Of a stretch of 5,933 nucleotides of DNA, positions 1 to 5,321 are shown in pieces (the first letter of the stretch is position 1; the number at the start of each line of letters is the position of its first letter). Position numbers and translations under genes: made by a program. Under the pieces are notes generated by a model, which was not told where the DNA came from, did not search any database, and saw only the letters and a list, made by a program, of their open reading frames with translations. The DNA is from Desulfobacterales bacterium. GTDB taxonomy: Bacteria; Desulfobacterota; Desulfobulbia; Desulfobulbales; BM004. The stretch covers positions 1 to 5,933 of the forward strand of contig JAUXHH010000106.1 of the NCBI GenBank assembly GCA_030621655.1, read 5' to 3'.

Positions 1-522
1 AAAATAGCCACCGAACTTATTGAGTATACCCGAAAATTTTTTGATGAAAAAAATATCAATGTCGAAATCGAGTTTTCCTGGGGGGCAACAGAGGCAAAGG
101 TTGTTTCAGGTTTGGCTGATGCCATTGTTGAAGTGACTGAGACGGAAAGTACTATCCGGGCGCACGGCTTGCGCATCATCTATGAAATGATGACTTCCAA
201 TACCCAGTTCATAGCCAATAAGAGCGCCTGGGAGGAGCCATGGAAAAGGGAAAAAATTAAAAATATTGTTCTGCTGCTGCAGGGAGCACTCAGGGCTGAC
301 AAGATAGTCGGACTGAAAATGAATATCCCTGCCAATAGGCTGGATGATATTATCTCTATTTTGCCGAGCATGAATGCCCCGACCATTGCCAATCTTTATA
401 ATGCTGACTGGTATTCTGTTGAGACGGTTATTTCCGAACATCAGGTTCGCGAGTTGATACCAAAGCTTATTAAAAGTGGAGCTGAAGGTATAATCGAATA
501 TGGCTTGAACAAGGTCATTTGA
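1..522 (+). CDS. hisG: ATP phosphoribosyltransferase, long form (HisG), C-terminal part, 5' truncated by window edge
   Basis: HisG condenses ATP with PRPP to phosphoribosyl-ATP, the first and feedback-controlled step of histidine synthesis, in the cytosol. The reading frame is open from base 1, so the start and most of the first catalytic lobe lie outside the window; 173 residues and a TGA stop are visible. Visible residues 31-57 carry the family signature region (E-A-K-V-V-S-G-L-A-D, then V-T-E-T-E-S-T-I and R-A-H-G-L), which forms the PRPP-binding loop. Residues from about 95 to the end match the ACT-like regulatory domain found only in the long form, including V-G-L-K-M-N-I-P, L-P-S-M-N-A-P-T and the ending G-I-I-E-Y-G-L-N-K-V-I. 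The long form works as a self-contained hexamer inhibited by histidine and does not need HisZ. One oddity is that the PRPP loop has Glu where the family pattern has Gly (visible residue 49). engB follows after 53 bases on the same strand, so co-transcription is plausible. Confidence 0.95.
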   Translation, partial: KIATELIEYTRKFFDEKNINVEIEFSWGATEAKVVSGLADAIVEVTETESTIRAHGLRIIYEMMTSNTQFIANKSAWEEPWKREKIKNIVLLLQGALRADKIVGLKMNIPANRLDDIISILPSMNAPTIANLYNADWYSVETVISEHQVRELIPKLIKSGAEGIIEYGLNKVI

Positions 523-575
523 AAAATTCAGATGACCCTGTTCGGCTTTTGGATATCACAAGGTAATTGATCCCC

Positions 576-1175
576 GTGTCAATCATTGCAAAGCAAAAAT
601 TTGCCGATGTCAGCTTTCTGACAAGCGTGTTTGATCTCCAGCAGCTTCCAGCCCCGGATATGCCGGAGATAGCATTTGCCGGACGTTCGAATGTCGGCAA
701 GTCAAGTCTTATAAACCGGCTCATTAAGCGCAAGAATCTGGTCAAGACGAGTGCTAAGCCGGGAAAGACCCAAAGCCTCAATTTTTTTCTGCTGGCTAAT
801 AGCATCTATCTTGTAGATCTTCCCGGGTATGGATATGCCAAAGTTTCGAAAAAAGTACAGGCTTCCTGGCAGATCCTGATAACCGGATACCTGGAATCAA
901 GAGAAAATTTGAAATGTGTTATCGTCATAGTTGATCTGCGTCATGCCATGAAGATTGTTGATTTGCAGTTGGTGGATTGGCTTCGGAGTAATGGTGTGCC
1001 GTTTTTACTTGTCTATACCAAAGCTGATAAAATTTCTGCAAACCAGCGCAGTAAGAATGGTGCCATCCTTGATGCCGGCTTCGGGGTATCATCTCCTGAA
1101 AGACTCCTGTTTTCAGCGAAAACAGGGATGGGGCGGGACAGCCTTATACAATCACTTGACAGTTTTCTCGTTTAA
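576..1175 (+). CDS. engB: Ribosome biogenesis GTP-binding protein EngB/YsxC (YihA)
   Basis: EngB is an essential TRAFAC-class GTPase that binds the maturing 50S subunit and helps late large-subunit assembly. Counting from the GTG at 576 (199 residues, normal family length of about 195-210), the GTPase motifs are all present. G1 G-R-S-N-V-G-K-S-S is at 36-44, the G2 region K-P-G-K-T-Q at 61-66, G3 D-L-P-G-Y-G-Y at 81-87, G4 T-K-A-D at 148-151 and the G5-like S-A-K-T-G at 180-184. The family-typical V-D-L-R-H-A follows G3. The start is uncertain. Only TTG at 567 and GTG at 576 are available, because an in-frame TAA at 564-566 lies just upstream. The only Shine-Dalgarno-like stretch, AAGG at 560-563, is 3 bases before the TTG and 12 before the GTG. 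I prefer GTG because homologues start at about this point. The gene lies 53 bases after hisG. Confidence 0.95.
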   Translation: MSIIAKQKFADVSFLTSVFDLQQLPAPDMPEIAFAGRSNVGKSSLINRLIKRKNLVKTSAKPGKTQSLNFFLLANSIYLVDLPGYGYAKVSKKVQASWQILITGYLESRENLKCVIVIVDLRHAMKIVDLQLVDWLRSNGVPFLLVYTKADKISANQRSKNGAILDAGFGVSSPERLLFSAKTGMGRDSLIQSLDSFLV

Positions 1176-1260
1176 TGGTTTGTTGCTACCTTCGCCGATT
1201 TTTTGAATATTTATGGGTAGGTAAATTACAAGAAGCTGAAATTTGGTTATTACTTTTAGC

Positions 1261-1267
1261 AAGGGGG
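1261..1267 (+). promoter_or_regulatory. Strong ribosome binding site of the small cysteine-rich gene
   Basis: AAGGGGG with a 7-base spacer to the ATG at 1275. It fixes this start over the overlapping out-of-frame GTG at 1271. It is much stronger than any site I can see before the other genes here, which hints that this small protein may be made in quantity. Confidence 0.7.
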
Positions 1268-1274
1268 ATTGTGA

Positions 1275-1520
1275 ATGGTACCAAAGAGCGACTGGCCCTG
1301 CTGGGAAATCATGAAATGTGAGGGGACCGAGGATTGCCCGGCAAGAAAACGTCCCGATGAAAACTGCTGGGAAATAGCCCGCGAGATAGATGACTACAGG
1401 AAAGCCTTTAATATTTGTAAGGACTGTGTCGTCTATATGCTCAAAGCAGAGAATACCGTTCTCACTAAGCAGGAAATGCAGACCATCTTAAAGCAAAAAA
1501 ATGAATGTGCTATTGCTTAG
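1275..1520 (+). CDS. Small cysteine-rich 'two-CW'-type protein, function unknown
   Basis: This is an 81-residue soluble protein with no signal peptide or membrane segment. It has seven cysteines: Cys9, 15, 21, 31, 48, 51 and 78. Two of them start C-W-E-I motifs (C9-W10-E-I-M-K-C15 and C31-W32-E-I-A-R), with C21-P between them and a C48-K-D-C51 pair after them. This layout resembles the small proteins annotated as 'two-CW domain' in Desulfobacterota, which I recall but cannot verify here. The regular cysteine spacing suggests binding of zinc or an iron-sulfur cluster, but that is inference. Residues 57-77 are a charged, probably helical tail. The start is well supported: AAGGGGG at 1261-1267 lies 7 bases before the ATG and is the clearest ribosome binding site in the window. 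The gene stands 99 bases after engB and converges with the hydantoinase gene. It could be transcribed alone or as the tail of the hisG-engB unit. Confidence 0.8.
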   Translation: MVPKSDWPCWEIMKCEGTEDCPARKRPDENCWEIAREIDDYRKAFNICKDCVVYMLKAENTVLTKQEMQTILKQKNECAIA

Positions 1521-1574
1521 GAGATTGTCTGATATCAATAAATCTTAATGTCATGATCGTGGCGGGCTATCCTT

Positions 1575-3152
1575 TCAGGTGGTCCGCCCCCATCCACCAC
1601 CACCTGGGGTCTTGATGATCAGCAGGTCATCTTTTTGGGCTTCAAACACCATTTTACCACTTAATTCTCTTTTCTTTTTTTTGCGAATGAGGATGTTTTT
1701 TCCAGCAAACCCGTTTTGTCCGCCTGCCAGGCCGTATGGCGTCAGTTTTCGCCTCTCTGAGAGAAGAGATACCTGCGCCTTTTCCAGGAAACGATAGGAC
1801 CTGATAATCCCATCCCCGCCTCTGTGTAACCCTGATCCGCCTGATCCATGTCGTAAGGAATACTGTTCGATACGAAGAGGATAGGCATGCTCCAGGGCCT
1901 CAATTGGCGTATTCATGGTATTGGTCATGTGGGTGTGGATACCGCTGAGACCAGCCATTGTGGGACGGCCACCCATGCCGCCGCCAATGGTTTCATAGTA
2001 GGAAAATCCCTGATTTGAGCAACTCCTGTCATTGCCAATTGTGATGTTATTCATACTGCCGCAGCTGGCAGCAGGGATTGATTCCGGAATAGCTTCAGCC
2101 AGAGCCCCAAGCAGTACATCAACAATTCTCTGGGAGGTTTCTACATTGCCGGCAGCTACAGGAGCAGGATTTTTTGCATCAACAATTGATCCTGGACACG
2201 TTTTAATCTGCAAGGGGCGGTATGAACCTTTATTAATGGGGTGTCCTTCACCTACCAGGCACTGAAATACATAAGCTGTGGCAGACACAACGACTGATCT
2301 GACAGTGTTGAGCGGTGTGTCAACCTGATCACCGCTACGGCTGAAATCAGCGATTATATGGGAGTCCCTGATAGTGAGGTCGACTGATATGGGTATGGGG
2401 GAGGAGCCTTTCCCGTCATCATCGAGATAATCTGTGTATGAATACAGACCATCAGGTAATTGATTGATGATATTTACCATCAGTCGTTCTGAATAATCCT
2501 TGAGTTGGTCAAGTATGGAAAATATGTGTTCAGGTGTATATCTACCCAGAATATCATTAAGCCTCAACTTACCCCGGGCAAGTGATGCAATCTGGGCTCT
2601 TAAATCCCCCAAACGTTCATCCGGGCTTCGGACATTTTTGAGAAAGTCCCGGATGAATACATCATTATATTTTCCCTCTGTATAGAGAAGGGTCGGAGAA
2701 ATCACATATCCCTCATCTGCAAGACAGCTGGCCAGTCCCATGGAGCCTGGGTTTTTTCCGCCGACATCAGCGTGGTGGGCCCGGTTAACGACGTAAAAGA
2801 GAGGGTGTGTGGAAGAGAGATTAGCAGGCGTCGGGAATACCGGTTCGATTAAAGTGATATCAGGAAGATGGCTTCCACCTTTATACGGGTCATTGGTAAT
2901 AACCACATCTCCCGGCTGCAAGGTCATTACAGAGAGAACGGAGGAGAGCGTCATGGGCATAGCGCCAAGATGTACTGGAATATGAGCAGCCTGGGCAACA
3001 AGATCTCCTTTTGCATCAAAGATTGCACAGGAAAAATCCCTCCGTTCCTTTATGTTGGCAGAGAAAGAGGAGCGGGCAAGAATTATGCCCATTTCTTCTG
3101 CAACGGAACTGAAGAGCTTATTAAAGACCTCAATCTCTATTATGTCATGCAT
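1575..3152 (-). CDS. Hydantoinase B/oxoprolinase family protein (HyuB-like, N-methylhydantoinase B subunit)
   Basis: The family forms the B subunit of ATP-dependent hydantoinases and 5-oxoprolinases and of acetone/acetophenone carboxylases, normally acting with a HyuA subunit that carries the ATPase. The 525 residues are full length for a stand-alone B subunit. Recognisable blocks are N-I-K-E-R-R-D-F-S-C at 33-42, N-D-P-Y-K-G-G-S-H-L-P-D at 87-98, N-R-A-H-H-A-D-V-G-G at 123-132, G-N-V-E-T-S-Q-R at 335-342, and Y-E-T-I-G-G-G-M-G-G at 386-395. Near the C-terminus come L-R-H-G-S-G-G-S-G at 433-441 and the glycine-rich end T-P-G-G-G-G-W-G at 515-522. The His/Asp clusters at 88-98 and 126-128 are candidate metal ligands (inference). 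The substrate cannot be told from sequence. The gene begins 27 bases after lepA, in the same frame as lepA. ATG is the only start codon in that spacer, and no Shine-Dalgarno sequence precedes it. No hyuA lies in the window. The reading frame is intact, so it does not look like a pseudogene. Confidence 0.9.
   Translation of the reverse strand: MHDIIEIEVFNKLFSSVAEEMGIILARSSFSANIKERRDFSCAIFDAKGDLVAQAAHIPVHLGAMPMTLSSVLSVMTLQPGDVVITNDPYKGGSHLPDITLIEPVFPTPANLSSTHPLFYVVNRAHHADVGGKNPGSMGLASCLADEGYVISPTLLYTEGKYNDVFIRDFLKNVRSPDERLGDLRAQIASLARGKLRLNDILGRYTPEHIFSILDQLKDYSERLMVNIINQLPDGLYSYTDYLDDDGKGSSPIPISVDLTIRDSHIIADFSRSGDQVDTPLNTVRSVVVSATAYVFQCLVGEGHPINKGSYRPLQIKTCPGSIVDAKNPAPVAAGNVETSQRIVDVLLGALAEAIPESIPAASCGSMNNITIGNDRSCSNQGFSYYETIGGGMGGRPTMAGLSGIHTHMTNTMNTPIEALEHAYPLRIEQYSLRHGSGGSGLHRGGDGIIRSYRFLEKAQVSLLSERRKLTPYGLAGGQNGFAGKNILIRKKKKRELSGKMVFEAQKDDLLIIKTPGGGGWGRTT
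1576..1606. repeat. 8-bp inverted repeat across the stop codon of the hydantoinase B gene
   Basis: CAGGTGGT at 1576-1583 and ACCACCTG at 1599-1606 are perfect inverted copies with a 15-base loop. On the minus-strand transcript this would fold over the last glycine-rich codons and the stop. No T-tract follows on either side, so it is not a standard intrinsic terminator. It may simply reflect the Gly-rich coding sequence. It is the only stem-like element I see near the convergent junction at 1521-1574, which otherwise holds nothing recognisable. Confidence 0.35.
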
Positions 3153-3179
3153 ATTGCCAGGAGGGTGACTACTGGTAAA

Positions 3180-4976
3180 TTATTTCTGTTCGGATTTGAG
3201 TACTGCCAGAAAGGCCTGCTGGGGAATATCAACGTTACCTACAGTCTTCATTCGTTTTTTCCCTGCCTTCTGTTTCTCAAGGAGTTTTCGCTTTCTGGTT
3301 ATATCGCCACCATAGCATTTGGATGTCACATCTTTTCTCAGAGCAGCGATATTTGTTCTGGCCACAATAGTGGAACCGATGGCTCCCTGGATGGCGATTT
3401 TAAACATCTGGCGAGGGATCTCCTCCTTGAGTCGATCGCAGGCATGCAAAGCCCTCTCTCTGGCTTTTGAACGATGTACCAACTGTGAGAGGGCATCAAC
3501 TTTTTCTCCATTGACAAGAATGTCGAGTTTTACCAGGTCACTTTCACGGTAGTCGCCCAAGTCATAATCAAAGGAACCATATCCCTGGGTAATGGATTTC
3601 AACGTGTCATAAAAATCGTAGATTATTTCTGCCAGGGGTATTTCACAGTTGAATTCAATTCTTCCCGGAGCAGGGTAATGGTAATGATTATTCACCCCCC
3701 TGCGTTCCATGCACAGATTCATAATAGATCCCATGTACCGTTCAGGGAACAGAATGACTGCCTTGATGTACGGTTCATCTGTCCTGTCAATTGTGGATGG
3801 ATCAGGAAAATATGCAGGATTGTCGATCTCCAGTTTTGTGCCGTCCTGGAGATAGAAATGATACAGTACGGTCGGGACTGTCATGATGAGGGAAATATCA
3901 AATTCACGTTCCAACCTCTCCTGTACAACTTCCAGATGAAGCAGGCCAAGAAACCCGCAGCGGAAACCGAACCCCAGTGCTGTCGAAGAGTCTTTTTGGA
4001 AGGTCAGTGAAGCATCGTTAAGCTTAAGTTTTTCAAGTGCTACGACCAGATCTTCGTAATCGTCAGTAGAGATAGGGTAAATGGACGAAAAAACGACAGG
4101 TTTGACCTCTTTGAAGCCTGAAAGAGGTTTGAGGCAGGGATTATCTTTATGGGTAATGGTGTCACCGTTTCTCGTATCGCTGACATTTTTTATACCCGCG
4201 ACAATATAACCAACCTGGCCGGCACCAAGCATTTTCTGCGGCTCTCTCGTAAGCCGAAAGAGTCCAACTTCCTCCACCTTGTGAACAGCGTTGTTAGACA
4301 TGAAACGGATTATATCACCAGGCTTGACAGTTCCCTCAAAGATTCTGGTGGAAATGATTGTACCCCTGAAAGGGTCGTAGCGGGCATCAAAAATTAAGGC
4401 TTCAAGAGGTTTTTTTTCATTTCCCTTCGGGGGAGGGAGCAGGTTGACCACAGCTTCAAGGATTTTCTCAACTCCTTCCCCTGTTTTGGCTGAACAGAGA
4501 CGGATATGTTCAGGATCAAGTCCGAGGTCTGCTTCAATCTGTTCAGCAACTGCATCAGGGTCTGCTGCCGGCAGGTCAATTTTATTGATAACAGGAATGA
4601 CAACCATGTCTGTTTCCATGGCGAGGTAAAGATTGGCAAGTGTCTGGGCCTCAACTCCCTGGGCTGCATCAATGAGGAGCAGGGCTCCCTCGCAGGATGC
4701 CAAGGCCCTTGAAACTTCATAACTGAAGTCTACATGCCCAGGTGTATCGACAAGGTTGAGAATGTATTCTTTTCCGTCATTAGCCTGATATGGCAGACAG
4801 ATGGTCTGGCTTTTTATAGTAATGCCTCTTTCCCGTTCGATGTCCATATCATCAAGCAACTGATCACGGAATTCCCTGTCACTCACCATTTTACAGGTTT
4901 GGATAAATCTGTCTGCAAGGGTGGATTTCCCATGGTCAATATGGGCAATAATGCAAAAGTTTCTAATGTTTTTCAT
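3180..4976 (-). CDS. lepA: Elongation factor 4 (LepA), translational GTPase
   Basis: LepA is a ribosome-associated GTPase related to EF-G, linked to back-translocation or rescue of stalled ribosomes, 30S assembly and growth under stress. The product is 598 residues, against 599 in E. coli. Counting from the ATG at 4976: G1 A-H-I-D-H-G-K-S-T is at 11-19, R-G-I-T at 50-53, D-T-P-G-H at 77-81 (catalytic His81), and N-K-I-D at 131-134. Domain II and EF-G-like domains III and V follow. The LepA-specific C-terminal domain is shown by C-Y-G-G-D-I-T-R-K-R-K-L-L and the ending P-Q-Q-A-F-L-A-V-L-K. An upstream in-frame TTG at 5012 would add 12 residues, but homologues start exactly at M-K-N-I-R-N-F, so I take the ATG. 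Neither start has a good ribosome binding site. lepA is often followed by lepB; here a hydantoinase B-like gene follows. rpoH is divergent on the other side. Confidence 0.97.
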   Translation of the reverse strand: MKNIRNFCIIAHIDHGKSTLADRFIQTCKMVSDREFRDQLLDDMDIERERGITIKSQTICLPYQANDGKEYILNLVDTPGHVDFSYEVSRALASCEGALLLIDAAQGVEAQTLANLYLAMETDMVVIPVINKIDLPAADPDAVAEQIEADLGLDPEHIRLCSAKTGEGVEKILEAVVNLLPPPKGNEKKPLEALIFDARYDPFRGTIISTRIFEGTVKPGDIIRFMSNNAVHKVEEVGLFRLTREPQKMLGAGQVGYIVAGIKNVSDTRNGDTITHKDNPCLKPLSGFKEVKPVVFSSIYPISTDDYEDLVVALEKLKLNDASLTFQKDSSTALGFGFRCGFLGLLHLEVVQERLEREFDISLIMTVPTVLYHFYLQDGTKLEIDNPAYFPDPSTIDRTDEPYIKAVILFPERYMGSIMNLCMERRGVNNHYHYPAPGRIEFNCEIPLAEIIYDFYDTLKSITQGYGSFDYDLGDYRESDLVKLDILVNGEKVDALSQLVHRSKARERALHACDRLKEEIPRQMFKIAIQGAIGSTIVARTNIAALRKDVTSKCYGGDITRKRKLLEKQKAGKKRMKTVGNVDIPQQAFLAVLKSEQK

Positions 4977-5055
4977 TTGCTTAGTAATAATTATTTCTGT
5001 GTGACTTGCCAAGTAATAATGCTCTGCTGCTACAAATCAATGCATCTGCCTGGAA

Positions 5056-5076
5056 ATATTTTGAACTGGAAAATAT
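5056..5076. repeat. 7-bp inverted repeat in the lepA upstream region
   Basis: ATATTTT at 5056-5062 and AAAATAT at 5070-5076 are perfect inverted copies with a 7-base centre. The stretch also overlaps a near-direct repeat, TGGAAATAT at 5051-5059 and TGGAAAATAT at 5067-5076. It lies 80-100 bases upstream of the lepA ATG, just downstream of the minus-strand TATAAT. That position would suit an operator or a 5' leader hairpin. AT-rich sequence gives such repeats by chance fairly often, so no function is claimed. Confidence 0.4.
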
Positions 5077-5096
5077 GATCTGCCAGCTTGTCTGTT

Positions 5097-5102
5097 ATTA
5101 TA
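5097..5102 (-). promoter_or_regulatory. Possible -10 box of a lepA promoter
   Basis: The minus strand reads TATAAT, a perfect -10 match, preceded by a run of Ts. At 15-18 bases upstream there is no convincing -35 box (CACCAT or GCACCA). The transcript would carry a leader of about 115 bases before the lepA ATG. The call rests on the -10 alone. Confidence 0.3.
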
Positions 5103-5258
5103 AAAAAGAGTTTCCTTAAATGGTGCCATAACTTTTATTCAGGACGCGGCAGGCGAACACTTTTAGCATAAATGCTTGAAGATGAAAACAGGAAATATGT
5201 CCACTCGTTTATAACATGAGAGATAATGACATGAAATTACGCATAGTTGTTTAAAGTT

Positions 5259-5264
5259 TATAAT
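5259..5264 (+). promoter_or_regulatory. Possible -10 box of an upstream rpoH promoter
   Basis: A perfect TATAAT on the plus strand. The expected -35 position (about 5236-5242) reads ATTACG or TTACGC, which is poor. Transcription would begin near 5271, giving a leader of about 50 bases to the ATG at 5322 that includes the AAGGA at 5275-5279. Confidence 0.35.
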
Positions 5265-5274
5265 GAAAAGCAAC

Positions 5275-5279
5275 AAGGA
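5275..5279 (+). promoter_or_regulatory. Shine-Dalgarno-like AAGGA, 6 bases before an in-frame TTG
   Basis: AAGGA at 5275-5279 is correctly spaced for the TTG at 5286. That TTG is in frame with rpoH and would add 12 residues (M-T-F-Q-A-L-L-L-E-W-A-S) before the ATG at 5322. It competes with the ATG model, which has only GGG at 5314-5316. Confidence 0.35.
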
Positions 5280-5285
5280 AAGAGA

Positions 5286-5313
5286 TTGACCTTTCAGGCG
5301 CTTTTATTAGAAT
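5286..5313 (+). promoter_or_regulatory. Sigma-70-type promoter candidate directly before rpoH
   Basis: TTGACC at 5286-5291 (5 of 6 consensus bases), a 16-base spacer, then TAGAAT at 5308-5313 (5 of 6). This is the best two-box match in the intergenic region. The start of transcription would fall near 5320, almost on the ATG at 5322. That would give a nearly leaderless mRNA, or point to a start further downstream (ATG at 5355 or 5379). It would also lie inside the coding region if the TTG at 5286 is the true start. Confidence 0.4.
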
Positions 5314-5321
5314 GGGCCAGC

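Larger units (their letters stand above)
4977..5321. other. Divergent intergenic region between lepA and rpoH (345 bases)
   Basis: This AT-rich gap separates two genes that point away from each other, so it should hold both promoters. I see a TATAAT on each strand (5097-5102 minus, 5259-5264 plus), a better two-box promoter close to rpoH (5286-5313), an inverted repeat at 5056-5076, and a short near-palindrome AGCATAAATGCT at 5165-5176. GGAAATAT or GGAAAATAT occurs three times (5052, 5068 and 5191). No tRNA, CIRCE element or convincing small protein gene was found in it. Confidence 0.7.

Noticed and set aside
106..441. 111-codon open frame on the minus strand
   Set aside because: Antisense to well-conserved hisG sequence, with no family resemblance.
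1225..1253. ATTACA-N17-TATTAC as a promoter for the small cysteine-rich gene
   Set aside because: Only 4 of 6 matches in each box, which is expected by chance in this AT-rich gap.
1521..1574. Intrinsic terminator between the two convergent genes
   Set aside because: No GC-rich stem followed by a T-tract on either strand in these 54 bases.
2868..3470. 200-codon open frame on the plus strand
   Set aside because: It runs antisense across the end of lepA and the start of the hydantoinase gene, both with strong family matches. Its translation shows no recognisable domain and it is a shadow.
4977..5012. 12-residue N-terminal extension of LepA from TTG 5012
   Set aside because: LepA homologues start at M-K-N-I-R-N-F and the TTG has no Shine-Dalgarno sequence.
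4734..5078. 114-codon plus-strand frame reaching into the lepA upstream region
   Set aside because: Most of it is antisense to the conserved GTPase domain of lepA, and no ribosome binding site or known motif is seen.
5113..5130. TGGCAC on the minus strand resembling a sigma-54 -24 element
   Set aside because: The -12 half (TTGC) is absent at the required spacing; AAGG stands there instead.
5175..5207. CTTGAAG followed by CCACTCG, resembling a sigma-32 promoter before rpoH
   Set aside because: The spacer of 19 bases is too long and the -10 half lacks CCCAT.
5216..5254. 12-codon open frame (M-R-D-N-D-M-K-L-R-I-V-V) upstream of rpoH, possible leader peptide
   Set aside because: No ribosome binding site, no attenuator-like hairpins after it, and it lies upstream of the probable transcription starts.
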